A DNA stretch of 64,000 nucleotides, taken from positions 62,001 through 126,000 of the forward strand of contig CAVOYQ010000011.1 in assembly GCA_963700705.1 (NCBI GenBank), read 5' to 3'. The translations under genes and the position numbers were made by a program. Shown in pieces: positions 8,615 to 17,906 of the stretch; positions within the stretch are counted from its first letter, which is position 1, and the number at the start of each line of letters is the position of its first letter. The stretch is from JAHEFT01 sp963700705 (GTDB lineage: Bacteria > Pseudomonadota > Gammaproteobacteria > Xanthomonadales > SZUA-36). A model generated the notes under the pieces. The model was not told the origin of the DNA, searched no databases, and was given only the letters and a program-made list of their open reading frames with translations.

Positions 8615-11224
8615 TCAACTCACCACGATATTCAGCAGACGATCAGGTACATGTATCACTTTGCGGACCGTATTACCATCCACGTAGCGCTTCACGTTGT
8701 CTATGGCCATGGCTTCCGCCAGCGCCTGCTCCTGCGTGGCGCCGGGTTCCAGTTCAAGGCGTGCGCGTAATTTTCCGTTGACTTGCACCACCAGCGTTAC
8801 CCGGGTGCGCAGCCTGGCGGACTCGTCAGCAACGGGCCACGCAGCCTCGTAAAGCGGCCCTTCCCCGCCCAGCGCCGCCCAAAGCTCTTCACAGATATGC
8901 GGCGTAATCGGCGCCAGCAGGCGCACGATATTGAGCCATGCTTCCTGGACCACGGCCCTGGATTGCCCTTCTCTGGCTTCAAATTTCGCCAGGTGGTTGG
9001 TCAGTTCCATCACGGCCGCAATGGCCGTGTTGAAGGTGTAGCGGCGGCTGATATCGTCGCTGACCTTGACGATGGTGTCATGCACCAACCGGCGGATTTC
9101 CCTCTGTTCGCCGTCCAGCTTTTCCGGTTCAAGTTCTTCACAAGCTCCGGAGTCCAGGTGGTTCATCACCTGCGACCACACCCTTTTCAGAAACCTGGAG
9201 GCGCCTTCAACCCCGGAATCAGACCATTCGAGCGACTGGTGCGGCGGTGAATCCGAAACGGAAAAAAGCCGGACGGTATCTGCGCCATAGCGCTCAATCA
9301 GCCCTTCCGGATTGACCCCGTTGTTCTTGGACTTTGACATTTTTTCCACGCCGCCGAATTCGACCGGGAGTCCGTCCGATCGAAGCATCGCCGACACCGG
9401 CCTGCCCTTCTGGTCTTTTTCGATATCGATGTCCGCGGAATTGATCCAGTGAATGCCGCCGCCGTCTTCGGCGCGGAAGTAGGTATCCGCGACCACCATG
9501 CCCTGGCATAAAAGCCGGGTTGCCGGTTCATCCGAGTCCACCATCCCCGCATCCCGCATCAGCTTGTGGTAGAAGCGGAAATACATCAGGTGCAGGATGG
9601 CGTGTTCGATGCCCCCGATATACTGATCCACCGGCAACCAGTACCGGGCGCGCTCATCGAGTTGGGCGTCCGCATCCGGACAACAGTAGCGCGCGTAGTA
9701 CCAGGAGGATTCCATGAAGGTGTCGAAGGTGTCTGTTTCACGTTCGGCAGGTCCGCCGCATTCAGGGCAGGTGGTTTTGCGCCACTCCGGATCCGCCTTG
9801 ATCGGCGATTGCACGCCCATGAATTTGACGTCCTCGGGCAGCACCACGGGTAATTGTTCTTCCGGGACCGGCACGGCGCCGCAATCGGCGCAATAAATCA
9901 CCGGGATCGGGCAGCCCCAGTAGCGTTGCCGGCTGACACCCCAGTCACGCAGGCGAAAGTTGATTTTGCGCTCACCCAGACCCTCGGCCTCCAGCCAGGC
10001 CATGGCTTTTTCCTTCGCCTGGTCGACTTCCAGGCCGTCCAGCCACCCGCTGTTGATGGCGGGCCCGTCGCCGGTATACGCCTCGCCTTCCCAACCGTCG
10101 GGCGGCGCCACGGTGCGGACAATTGGCAGGCCGTGACTGATCGCAAAATCCCAGTCCCGCTGGTCCTGGCCGGGTACCGCCATGATGGCGCCGGTGCCAT
10201 AGCCCATCAGTACATAATCCGCCAGGTAGAGGGGAACCGGCTTGCGCGTAAACGGGTTATACAGGTAGGCGCCGGTGAAAACGCCGCGTTTTTCCAGCCC
10301 GCTGTCCACGGCCAGCCGGTCCGCTTCACTGGCCTTACCGGCCTGCTGAACAAATTCAGCAACGGCTGCCCGGTATTCCGGCGTCGTCAGTTCCGCCACC
10401 AGTGGGTGCTCCGGGGCCAAAACGGCGTACGTCATGCCAAAGGAAGTGTCCGGCCGTGTCGTGAACACCCGGACCCCGCGACCCTCCGGGTCAATGGAGC
10501 CGTCTGCGTCGCATACCTTCATTTCGAATTCGGCGCCCTCGGAACGGCCGATCCAGTTGCGCTGCATGGTCTTGACCGCATCCGGCCAGTCTTCAAGTTC
10601 GTCCAGGCCCTGCAGCAGTTCCTCGGCGTAATCGGTGATTTTCAGAAACCACTGGGGGATGGATTTACGCTCGACCACCGCACCGGACCGCCAGCCCCGG
10701 CCGTCCACCACCTGCTCGTTGGCCAGGACGGTCTGGTCCACCGGGTCCCAGTTCACTTCAGAATCCTTGCGATACGCCAGGCCCTTGCGCATCAGGCGGG
10801 TGAACATCTGCTGTTCCCACCGGTAATAATCAGGCTTGCAGGTGGTGACCTCTCGCTCCCAGTCGTAGGCAAAACCCAGGCGTTTGAGTTTTTCCCGCAT
10901 GTTGGCGATATTGGCGTAGGTCCATACGGCCGGCGCGGTGTTGTTCTTTATCGCGGCGTTTTCGGCCGGCAGTCCGAATGCGTCCCAACCCATCGGTTGC
11001 AGGACGTTTCGGCCGCACATCCGGTGATAGCGGCTGATCACATCGCCTATGGTGTAGTTCCGCACGTGGCCCATGTGCAAGGCGCCGGAAGGATACGGCA
11101 GCATCGACAGGCAATAGAATTTTTCCTTACCCGGATCCTCCAGCGCTCGAAACGCGTGATCGCGCTCCCATTGTTCCTGTACTTTTGGTTCGATTTCTGC
11201 AGGATTGTACGGCGACTTTGCCAT
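8615..11224 (-). CDS. leuS: Leucyl-tRNA synthetase
   Basis: Class I aminoacyl-tRNA synthetase charging tRNA-Leu. The 869 residues are close to the E. coli length of 860. The HIGH-type motif HMGH is at residues 50-53 within PYPSGALHMGH. The KMSKS motif is intact (EKMSKSKNNG). A CP1 editing domain and zinc-type cysteines (CADCGA, CPECGG) lie between. It heads the leuS-lptE-holA-nadD-rsfS-rlmH-maf-rng-yhdP run, and the divergent 78-bp gap to the HerA-like gene should hold its promoter. Confidence 0.98.
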   Translation of the reverse strand: MAKSPYNPAEIEPKVQEQWERDHAFRALEDPGKEKFYCLSMLPYPSGALHMGHVRNYTIGDVISRYHRMCGRNVLQPMGWDAFGLPAENAAIKNNTAPAVWTYANIANMREKLKRLGFAYDWEREVTTCKPDYYRWEQQMFTRLMRKGLAYRKDSEVNWDPVDQTVLANEQVVDGRGWRSGAVVERKSIPQWFLKITDYAEELLQGLDELEDWPDAVKTMQRNWIGRSEGAEFEMKVCDADGSIDPEGRGVRVFTTRPDTSFGMTYAVLAPEHPLVAELTTPEYRAAVAEFVQQAGKASEADRLAVDSGLEKRGVFTGAYLYNPFTRKPVPLYLADYVLMGYGTGAIMAVPGQDQRDWDFAISHGLPIVRTVAPPDGWEGEAYTGDGPAINSGWLDGLEVDQAKEKAMAWLEAEGLGERKINFRLRDWGVSRQRYWGCPIPVIYCADCGAVPVPEEQLPVVLPEDVKFMGVQSPIKADPEWRKTTCPECGGPAERETDTFDTFMESSWYYARYCCPDADAQLDERARYWLPVDQYIGGIEHAILHLMYFRFYHKLMRDAGMVDSDEPATRLLCQGMVVADTYFRAEDGGGIHWINSADIDIEKDQKGRPVSAMLRSDGLPVEFGGVEKMSKSKNNGVNPEGLIERYGADTVRLFSVSDSPPHQSLEWSDSGVEGASRFLKRVWSQVMNHLDSGACEELEPEKLDGEQREIRRLVHDTIVKVSDDISRRYTFNTAIAAVMELTNHLAKFEAREGQSRAVVQEAWLNIVRLLAPITPHICEELWAALGGEGPLYEAAWPVADESARLRTRVTLVVQVNGKLRARLELEPGATQEQALAEAMAIDNVKRYVDGNTVRKVIHVPDRLLNIVVS

Positions 11225-11302
11225 TTAAAGGGTGTTCCTGTTTAATAGAAAAATTAAGAGAGGAAGCTTAACCGACCCCCCCGGCATAGGAAAGACCCAT
11301 TC

Positions 11303-12769
11303 ATGAGTGAAATTGATCCAATCCTTATTGGCAAGGGTGAGAACCTGCAGTACCTGCTCCCCGCATTCGGCAACCGCCACGGATTGATTACCGGCGCCAC
11401 CGGCACCGGCAAGACCGTAACGCTGCAAGTCCTGGCCGAAGGGTTCTCCAGGATCGGGGTCCCGGTGTTCCTGGCCGACGTCAAGGGCGATCTCGCCGGC
11501 TTGAGCCAGCCGATCTCGCCGCACCCGAAAATTGACGAAAGGCTTGAGAAAATAGGCATCGAGGACTTTCAGCCCGGCGGCTGGCCGGTGGTTTTCTGGG
11601 ATCTTTTCGGAACCAGCGGCCACCCGGTCAGGACCACGATTTCAGACATGGGCCCCCTGTTGCTGTCGAGCCTGCTGGAGCTAAATGACACCCAGGAAGG
11701 CGTCCTGAACATCGCGTTCCGCGTGGCCGACGAACAGGGACTTTTGCTGCTCGACCTGGAGGACCTGCGCGAGTTGCTGCGCTTCGTGGCCGAAAACGCC
11801 AGGGAATTTTCTCAACAATACGGCAATGTGAGCAGCGCTTCGGTCGCTGCCGTGCAACGCCGCTTGCTGGTCCTCGAGGAACAGGGCGCAGAGCACTTTT
11901 TTGGGGAACCTGCACTGGACCTCGCGGATATTCAGCGCGTTGATTTTGGCGGACGGGGCGTGATCAATGTCCTGGCAGCGGACAAGCTGGTTCAAAAACC
12001 CCGCTTGTATGCGACCTTCCTGCTCTGGCTGCTTTCCGAACTGTTCGAAGAATTGCCCGAGCTTGGCGACCCGGAGAAACCACGCCTGGTATTTTTCTTC
12101 GATGAGGCGCACTTGCTGTTTGACCAGGCGCCCAGGGCACTGCTGGAAAAAGTGGAACAGGTCGTGCGGCTGATCCGTTCCAAGGGCGTTGGCGTTTTTT
12201 TCGTCACGCAAAATCCACTGGATGTCCCGGACACCGTGCTGGGCCAACTGGGTAATCGCCTGCAGCATGCGATGCGCGCTTACACGCCCCGTGAACAAAA
12301 GGCGATCAAGGTCGCAGCCCAGACTTTTCGCACCAACCCGAACCTGGACACGGAAACCGCATTTACCCAGATGGGCGTTGGCGAGGCGCTGGTTTCAACC
12401 TTGCAGGCCAAGGGCATACCGGGCATCGTGGATCGCACCCTGATCCGGCCGCCGACGTCCAGGATCGGTCCGGTCTCGGACGCCGAGCGACAGGACATCC
12501 GCTCACGCAGCCCGGTTGGCAGCCGCTACGACCAGGTGCTGGACCGCGAATCCGCGGCTGAAATCCTGCAGGCACGGGCGGAAAAGGCCGCGCGGCAGGT
12601 CGAAAAAGCGGAAGTCGAATCCGAACACGGAAAATCCAAACCGGCCAGGCGGCAAAGCACCCGGCAATCGCCCACCGAAGCTGCGGTCAAAAGCTTCCTG
12701 CGCAGCGTCAGCAGCACCCTCGGCAGGGAAATCATGCGCGGAATACTGGGAGCGATCAAAAAACGCTAG
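11303..12769 (+). CDS. HerA-like ATPase, DUF853/YjgR family
   Basis: Predicted P-loop ATPase of the HerA/FtsK superfamily, annotated in relatives as YjgR or DUF853. The 488 residues are family-typical. Walker A is GATGTGKT at residues 31-38, and Walker B is LVFFFDEAH ending at H270. The C-terminal 70 residues (about 410-480) are charged and low in complexity (EKAARQVEKAEVE, KSKPARRQS), probably disordered, with a conserved last helix containing FLRSVSSTLGREIMRGILG. It is transcribed alone, divergent from leuS. Biological role is not established for the family. Confidence 0.9.
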   Translation: MSEIDPILIGKGENLQYLLPAFGNRHGLITGATGTGKTVTLQVLAEGFSRIGVPVFLADVKGDLAGLSQPISPHPKIDERLEKIGIEDFQPGGWPVVFWDLFGTSGHPVRTTISDMGPLLLSSLLELNDTQEGVLNIAFRVADEQGLLLLDLEDLRELLRFVAENAREFSQQYGNVSSASVAAVQRRLLVLEEQGAEHFFGEPALDLADIQRVDFGGRGVINVLAADKLVQKPRLYATFLLWLLSELFEELPELGDPEKPRLVFFFDEAHLLFDQAPRALLEKVEQVVRLIRSKGVGVFFVTQNPLDVPDTVLGQLGNRLQHAMRAYTPREQKAIKVAAQTFRTNPNLDTETAFTQMGVGEALVSTLQAKGIPGIVDRTLIRPPTSRIGPVSDAERQDIRSRSPVGSRYDQVLDRESAAEILQARAEKAARQVEKAEVESEHGKSKPARRQSTRQSPTEAAVKSFLRSVSSTLGREIMRGILGAIKKR

Positions 12770-13009
12770 TGTTGCATTTACGCAACATGTCGGCTTGATA
12801 TTTGGCTCGCTTCATGACCGCCAATAGCTGGTATTTGGAACGGGACGGTACCCGGTCAATGCCGGATTGGCTTCCGGAAAGTTTCAATCAGCAGGCTGTC
12901 TGAAGGGTGTATGGGGCGCAGGACGAGGACTGTTGCGAAGATAAATAAACCAATTATTTCAATATATTAAAGTTAAAACCTGCATTCAATCATCACTTTT
13001 CGAGCGGGC
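12770..13009. other. Intergenic region without a recognised gene
   Basis: About 240 bases between the HerA-like gene and the panC terminator. It begins with a small hairpin (GTTGC, loop ATTTA, GCAAC) right after the stop codon, without a T-run. The rest contains an AT-rich block near 12940-12985 and no convincing open frame or RNA gene. Confidence 0.5.
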
Positions 13010-13042
13010 AAAAAAAAACCTCTCCCCGGTTAAGAGGAGAGG
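13010..13042 (-). terminator. Rho-independent terminator of the pan operon
   Basis: Read on the minus strand, the stem CCTCTCC (13042-13036) pairs with GGAGAGG (13025-13019) around a 10-base loop. A run of nine T follows. It lies about 90 bases after the panC stop. Two smaller hairpins (GTGGTA/TACCAC at 13112-13127 and TGCAAC/GTTGCA) lie between the gene and this terminator. Confidence 0.85.
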
Positions 13043-13130
13043 CAGACTTTTGGAGTGATGTACCCGTCTTTCGCGCCCTGCAACCTTGTCAAACGTTGCA
13101 GTTTTACCAAGGTTGGTGGTAAGAATACCA

Positions 13131-14000
13131 CTATTCCCCGGAAATGCCAACCCTATTTGCGCTGACATTGTCAATCAATCTTGTACGGCCTGAATAGACC
13201 GCGGCAAGCACTCTCAGGTCGAGGTCAGCCGGAATTGGCGGGGCCAGGTCCTTGGTTCTCCTCACAGCGACATAATCAACGCGAAAGCCGAGAGATTCCA
13301 AACGGGTTCTGGCATCGCGTTCCGCCTGCTGCCAATCCCCCGGGCTGTTCCTGATGTGACCGGCGACCTGGCGCAGAACCGCGTACAGTTCACCCGCAGC
13401 GGCTCGTTCATCTGCGCCCAGGTAATTGTTGCGGGAACTCATCGCAAGCCCGCTGTTTTCTCGCACCGTCGGGAATGCAAGGATCCGGATATCGTATCCC
13501 AGGTCATCCACCATCCGGCGAATCACCAGTAGCTGCTGAAAGTCTTTTTCGCCAAATAGCGCAATGTCCGGGGCGACCAGGTTAAACAGCCTGGCCACAA
13601 CGGTCAGGACGCCGTCGAAGTGACCTGGCCTGGATTGCCCTTCAAGCGTTGCGGCCAGATCCGGAGAGGCTTGCACGCGCACGGCGTTTTCAAGCCCAAA
13701 GGGATACATGGCGCCCTGTTCCGGGACGAACAGCAGGTCACAGCCCGCCTGCACAAGCAGTTCGGCATCGGAATCCGGCGTTCGCGGATAGTTGTCGAAA
13801 TCTTCACCCTGGCCGAACTGGGTAGGGTTGACGTAGATGCTGGTGATGACCCGGTCGGCCTCACGTCTCGCCTGCTCAACCAGGGCCAGGTGGCCTTTAT
13901 GCAGATTGCCCATGGTCGGCACCAGGGCTGTCTTCAGCCCTTCCCCGCGCCAGTGGCGCGTGATCGCATACAGCTGCTCCCGGGTTTCAGCCCGCCGCAT
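13131..14000 (-). CDS. panC: Pantothenate synthetase PanC
   Basis: Joins pantoate and beta-alanine with ATP to make pantothenate. The ATG at 14000 lies one base after the panB stop; upstream in-frame sequence is panB. The protein (289 residues) has PTMGNLHKGH at residues 28-37, with the HxGH nucleotide-binding motif at 34-37. It also has FGEKDFQQL, the AMSSRNNYL motif (KMSKS equivalent) and the VDYVAV region. The terminator at 13010-13042 ends the panB-panC transcript. Confidence 0.97.
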   Translation of the reverse strand: MRRAETREQLYAITRHWRGEGLKTALVPTMGNLHKGHLALVEQARREADRVITSIYVNPTQFGQGEDFDNYPRTPDSDAELLVQAGCDLLFVPEQGAMYPFGLENAVRVQASPDLAATLEGQSRPGHFDGVLTVVARLFNLVAPDIALFGEKDFQQLLVIRRMVDDLGYDIRILAFPTVRENSGLAMSSRNNYLGADERAAAGELYAVLRQVAGHIRNSPGDWQQAERDARTRLESLGFRVDYVAVRRTKDLAPPIPADLDLRVLAAVYSGRTRLIDNVSANRVGISGE

Positions 14001-14001
14001 T

Positions 14002-14799
14002 TCAATACGCGTGCCGGTCGGTGGGAAAGCGTTTTTCCCGCACGGCTGAAACATACGCCTCGAAAGCGCCCTTTATGCTTTCGCTTCCGGGCATGAAGTC
14101 GGCGACAAACTTTGGAGCCCGCTCACCGAGGCCCAGCATGTCATGCATCACCAGCACCTGCCCGTCACATTCAACGCCCGCGCCAATCCCGATCACGGGG
14201 ATGTCAAGCGCTGCCGAGACCTCCTTTCCGAGGCGCGCGGGAATGCACTCAACCACCAGCAACCGGGCGCCGGCATGCTGCAGTGCCTGGGCGTCCTGGA
14301 GCAGGCGCCGCGCACTTTCGTCATCCCGGGCCTGAACCTTGAAACCACCCAACTGGTTCACGCTTTGGGGCGTGAGCCCAAGGTGCCCACAAACCGGAAC
14401 ACCCCGGCAGGTAAGGTAATCCACGACATCAACCATGGGACCCGCCCCTTCCAGTTTGACCATGGACCCGCCTGCGCCCAGCAATTCAACGGCGTTTTCC
14501 ATTGCGGTCGACTCATTGTGAAAACTGCCAAACGGCATATCGGCGATCAGAAAGGCTCTTTTCAATCCCCGCGAGACACAAGCCGTATGGTAAGCAACTT
14601 CATCAACACTGACGCCGACCGTCGTGGTCCGGCCCTGGACAACCATGCCGAGCGAATCGCCGACCAGAACGATATCAACGCCCGCCTGGTCCATCGCTGC
14701 AGCAAACGTGGCGTCGTAACAGGTGAGCATGGCCAGCTTTTCACCGTCGCGTTTCATCTTGAGCAAGTGGTCAACAGTGAGCGTTTTGGGAGAAGTCAT
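14002..14799 (-). CDS. panB: Ketopantoate hydroxymethyltransferase PanB
   Basis: Transfers a hydroxymethyl group from methylene-tetrahydrofolate to ketoisovalerate, the first committed step to pantothenate. The start at 14799 (MTSPKTLTVDHLL) is preferred to the in-frame codon at 14850, because homologues begin here. The 265 residues are typical. The metal- and substrate-binding motifs read LVGDSLGMV and ADMPFGSF, with the catalytic glutamate in VVECIPA. It is immediately upstream of panC. Confidence 0.97.
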   Translation of the reverse strand: MTSPKTLTVDHLLKMKRDGEKLAMLTCYDATFAAAMDQAGVDIVLVGDSLGMVVQGRTTTVGVSVDEVAYHTACVSRGLKRAFLIADMPFGSFHNESTAMENAVELLGAGGSMVKLEGAGPMVDVVDYLTCRGVPVCGHLGLTPQSVNQLGGFKVQARDDESARRLLQDAQALQHAGARLLVVECIPARLGKEVSAALDIPVIGIGAGVECDGQVLVMHDMLGLGERAPKFVADFMPGSESIKGAFEAYVSAVREKRFPTDRHAY

Positions 14800-14855
14800 G
14801 AATGGGTTTCCTGTCTCAAAGAGATTAGCAAATTTCGGCACCAACTTCATGCCGC

Positions 14856-14882
14856 GTAGGAGCGGCCCATGGCCGCGAAAAA
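14856..14882. repeat. REP-like palindromic element
   Basis: A short palindrome begins GTAGGAGCGG and has the arms GCGGCC and GGCCGC around CAT, ending CGCGAAAA. It lies between folK and panB. The same core (GTAGGAGCG, then CGCGA) recurs at 20999-21024, so this is a dispersed family resembling the REP elements of Pseudomonas and relatives. Confidence 0.65.
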
Positions 14883-14883
14883 T

Positions 14884-15375
14884 TCAACGACCCGTCAATT
14901 GCACCGCTTCAACCTCCCGCCGGTCCAGCCTTTCCAGCGCCTGCCGGGCTTTCCCGACCCCCGGGATTTCGAAGCCGTTTTCCAGTTCCAGTATAGGCTT
15001 CAAAACGAAGGCGCGCAGGTGCATCCGGGGGTGCGGCAAATCCAGGACCTCCGAGTGCATCACCACGTCCTGGTAAGTGAGCAAATCCAGGTCGATGCAG
15101 CGGGGACCCCAGCGCGGACTGCTCCTGTCCCTGCCCAGCCTGTTCTCGACATCCAGCAGCGCTTCGAGCAACTCACCGGGCGGCAATGCCGTCTCCAACT
15201 CGGCAACGGCATTGAAAAAATCCGCTTGATCAACGACACCCCAGGGGGGAGAACGGTATATGCCGGACCGTCTCAGCACGGCTATTTTTTCCTGTTCATC
15301 CAGCCGTTCAAGCGCTGAGCCGATCAGGCGATCCGACTCTGCAAAGTTGCCACCCAGTCCGATCCAGGCGTTCAT
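14884..15375 (-). CDS. folK: HPPK: 6-hydroxymethyl-7,8-dihydropterin pyrophosphokinase FolK
   Basis: Pyrophosphorylates 6-hydroxymethyl-dihydropterin in folate synthesis. The ATG at 15375 (MNAWIGLGGN) fits the family N-terminus; the longer in-frame extension is pcnB coding sequence read out of frame. The 163 residues include YRSPPWGVVDQADFFNAV in the substrate site and the signature GPRCIDLDLL (about residues 90-99) with the magnesium-binding aspartates. pcnB-folK-panB-panC is the standard order in gammaproteobacteria. Confidence 0.95.
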   Translation of the reverse strand: MNAWIGLGGNFAESDRLIGSALERLDEQEKIAVLRRSGIYRSPPWGVVDQADFFNAVAELETALPPGELLEALLDVENRLGRDRSSPRWGPRCIDLDLLTYQDVVMHSEVLDLPHPRMHLRAFVLKPILELENGFEIPGVGKARQALERLDRREVEAVQLTGR

Positions 15376-15391
15376 GCAGTTCTCTTCGCTT

Positions 15392-16688
15392 CTACTGGGG
15401 CGCCTTGCGCCGCCGGTAACGGCGACGTGGCCGGTCGCGTCCTGTCTTGGGCTTCCCGTCATCTTCATCCGAGTCATTGAAGCGGATGCGTGAGAAATCG
15501 ATGCCTTCCTGGGCCTTTGTCCAGAATTCACACAGCGGCTCCAGTGATGGTTCATCCAGCGCCCGCAACAGCAGAAAATCATAGGCCGCGCGAAACCTTT
15601 GCTCGTGCAGCAAGCGCTTCCAGCGCTTGCCACTGGTCCGGCCAAGGCGCGCCTGCATCACCCATATCTGCCGCGTCACAGCGCTGAAACGGCGGGGTAT
15701 CGCCGTACTTTGCGCCTGAGTCGCGATCACATCCTCGGAAGCTTTCATCATCGCGTTGAATTCAGATTCGCCCTGCTCCACCAGGGCTTTCGACTGCTCA
15801 ACCACCGGTTGCCAAAGCAGGGCCGCGAACAGGAATGCCGGTGTCACCGGCTTGGACTCCCGAAGCCGCTCGTCGGTATTTTCCAGGGTTTTCAGCAGGA
15901 GTTTACCCAGCTGTACTTTTCCCTTCCCGGATGCCTTCGGCAATCCCGGAAATAAAGCCGTGCTGAGCCCGAAGCGCTGCAAGGCCTCCATGCTACGGAC
16001 ACCATGCCCGGTGAGAAACAGCTTGCAGACTTCCTCGAACAGGCGGGCCGGCGGAACGTCATTCAACAACGGCGCCATTGAACGAATGGGCGCTTCGGTT
16101 TCTTCGTCGGGCTTGACGCCCAACTTGGCTTCAAAACGCGCTGCCCGCAGCAGGCGAACCGGATCCTCCCGGTAACCGGACCAGTGGATCACCGATCAGT
16201 CGCAGCCTGCGATTCGTCAGGTCTTCATAACCACCCACGAAGTCGGTAATGTCGCCACTGACGGGATCCAGGAATAAGGCGTTGATCGTAAAATCCCGCC
16301 GGATGGCGTCTTCTTCCAGCGTTCCGAACACGTTGTCCCGCAGGATCCTGCCGTTGCTCTTTTCATGATCACCCCCGTTGGAGGCGTCGCCCCGGAACGT
16401 GGCGACCTCGATCAGGGTCCCTCCCTTGCGCACATGGGCCAGGCGAAACCGGCGGCCGATCAGGCGGCAACGCGGAAAGACGTCCTGAACCTCCTCGGGA
16501 GTGGCGCTGGTGGCCACATCAAAATCCTTGGGTACTTTGCCGAGCAAGAGGTCGCGAACGCTGCCGCCGACCAGAAATGCCTCGAAACCGGCGACCTGCA
16601 GGTCCCGAACGACTTCGATGGCGTTGGGGCAGAGCTCTCTCAGCCGAATCCCGTGCTCGGCCTGGGTAATGGTGAGAAAATTATTAAT
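15392..16688 (-). CDS. pcnB: Poly(A) polymerase I PcnB, non-canonical start, one frameshift
   Basis: Adds poly(A) tails to RNA 3' ends to promote decay. The nucleotidyltransferase core reads LVGGSVRDLLLGKVPKDFDV, followed by the RRDFTINALF motif. An arginine-rich C-terminus (RPRRRYRRRKAPQ) and position next to folK support PcnB over a CCA-adding enzyme. The frame shifts once near 16165, where one surplus base separates DPLVR from YREDPVR. Upstream of the GGSVRD motif there is no ATG, GTG or TTG back to the stop TAA at 16697-16695. The family N-terminus (ITQAEHGIRL) is encoded just after an ATT codon at 16688-16686, so an AUU start, as known for E. coli pcnB, is the best reading. A second ATT lies six codons further on. 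Confidence 0.88.
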
Positions 16689-16783
16689 ATCGGTTTACGC
16701 GCTGTGACAGGTTGAATAATACAGTTGGGCTAGTTTACCATGATCGCCCGGTTTACACGCTTGCATGTTTGATGCTCGCCGAC

Positions 16784-16858
16784 GCTCCCTTCGTCTAGCG
16801 GTGAGGACACCGCCCTCTCAAGGCGGGAACACGAGTTCGATTCTCGTAGGGAGCGCCA
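16784..16858 (+). tRNA. tRNA-Glu (anticodon CTC)
   Basis: A 75-nt cloverleaf. The acceptor arm GCTCCCT pairs with AGGGAGC, then the discriminator G and an encoded CCA (16856-16858). The anticodon stem CCGCC/GGCGG closes the loop CTCTCAA with anticodon CTC. The T arm is ACGAG/CTCGT around TTCGATT. The TCGTCTAG start and GAGGACAC region are typical of tRNA-Glu. CTC reads GAG codons and supplements the usual TTC isoacceptor in some GC-rich genomes. Confidence 0.95.
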
Positions 16859-16891
16859 ATTTGCCATTCCGTGATCAGGAAACGAGATTCG

Positions 16892-17215
16892 ATGACTTTT
16901 GTAGTTACAGAAAATTGTATCAAGTGTAAATACACTGACTGCGTGGAAGTCTGCCCGGTGGACTGCTTTCACGAAGGCCCCAATTTCCTCGTCATCGACC
17001 CCGAGGAGTGCATCGACTGCACATTGTGCGAACCGGAATGCCCGGCTGAAGCCATCTACCCTGAAGATGACTTGCCCGACGGCCAGGAAATTTTCATCAA
17101 ACTGAATGCTGAACTGTCGCTGGAATGGCCGGTAATTACCCAAATCAAGGACCCTCCGGCCGACGCGAAGGAGTGGGACGGCAAAAAGGGTAAACTCGAG
17201 CTGCTGGAGAAGTAG
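16892..17215 (+). CDS. fdxA: 7Fe ferredoxin FdxA (3Fe-4S/4Fe-4S)
   Basis: Small electron carrier of the Azotobacter ferredoxin I type. The ATG at 16892 follows an AGGAAACGAG ribosome site. The 107 residues carry CIKCKYTDCVEVCPVDCF and CIDCTLCEPECPAEA, the cysteine patterns for one 3Fe-4S and one 4Fe-4S cluster. The long C-terminal tail (DAKEWDGKKGKLELLEK) is family-typical. It is co-oriented with the tRNA-Glu gene upstream and converges on bamC; a GC-rich inverted repeat (CCGGGTACCCGG) lies in the 33-base gap at 17216-17248. Redox partner unknown. Confidence 0.95.
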   Translation: MTFVVTENCIKCKYTDCVEVCPVDCFHEGPNFLVIDPEECIDCTLCEPECPAEAIYPEDDLPDGQEIFIKLNAELSLEWPVITQIKDPPADAKEWDGKKGKLELLEK

Positions 17216-17248
17216 GCCTTCCCGTCCGGGTACCCGGGCAGGGACCTG

Positions 17249-17869
17249 TCACCCCATCCGCTCACTCAACACGTCCAGCAGGTGCTCGGCTGCATCCGGT
17301 TCGCAATCCGTCCCGTCCGCATACTTGATGTAAACGCGGGTGTTTTCGCCTTCAGCGACGGTGTACACCTGGTAGGCGCCGCTATAGTCCTCGGTTTCGT
17401 CTTCGCTCCAGAAAGCCATTTTCCTGAAGAAGCCATGTTCTTCATCAACAACCTGGAAATAATCGAACCGGTAAACCCCTTTTTCATCGACCCTGATCCG
17501 TTGCATTCCGCCATGCTCGAGCACGATGCCCACGCGACGGTGGGTGCTCTCGGGAGTGTCCTTGACCATCAGGTAAAGACCCTCGGCCGACCAGTTCAGA
17601 CGTGAGTTGTTTTTCAAACCGGACGTCGTGCTGGTAATACGCGGCGGCATGTCCTGCAGGATCATCGCAGGCAACGGCATGTATGGGGCCTGGATCACCA
17701 GCGCCGAACCCTGGTTCGGACGGCTCAATCCTTCCGGTATTTCCAGCGACGATGTTTCCACCGCATCGTAATACTCGGGCTTCTTGTTTTCAGAAGAGCA
17801 TGCCGCCACAACGAGAATGGCGAAAACCATCAGGCACAGGGGTAAACGTCGGGTAAAGCAATTTTTCAT
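17249..17869 (-). CDS. bamC: Short BamC-like outer-membrane lipoprotein
   Basis: Lipoprotein resembling BamC, an accessory of the BAM outer-membrane assembly complex. The start MKNCFTRR leads to a lipobox with acylated cysteine at C24 (VVAACSS). The unstructured segment that contacts BamD follows (YYDAVETSSLEIPEGL). Only one helix-grip-like domain is visible, and the total of about 206 residues is far below the 344 of E. coli, so the second domain is missing. Its position just downstream of dapA matches dapA-bamC in E. coli. The short form is common in deeper gammaproteobacterial branches, to my knowledge. Confidence 0.8.
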   Translation of the reverse strand: MKNCFTRRLPLCLMVFAILVVAACSSENKKPEYYDAVETSSLEIPEGLSRPNQGSALVIQAPYMPLPAMILQDMPPRITSTTSGLKNNSRLNWSAEGLYLMVKDTPESTHRRVGIVLEHGGMQRIRVDEKGVYRFDYFQVVDEEHGFFRKMAFWSEDETEDYSGAYQVYTVAEGENTRVYIKYADGTDCEPDAAEHLLDVLSERMG

Positions 17870-17906
17870 TAAAATCACGCTGTCAGGTAATGGCCGCTTG
17901 TGCCGC

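Noticed and set aside
9854..11245. 463-codon open frame on the plus strand
   Set aside because: Entirely antisense to leuS, low in recognisable motifs and rich in residues expected from reversed GC-biased codons.
15392..16688. CCA-adding tRNA nucleotidyltransferase
   Set aside because: The basic arginine-rich C-terminus and the pcnB-folK-pan order favour poly(A) polymerase.
16730..17143. 137-codon minus-strand frame covering the tRNA and ferredoxin
   Set aside because: It spans a clear tRNA-Glu and the antisense of fdxA.
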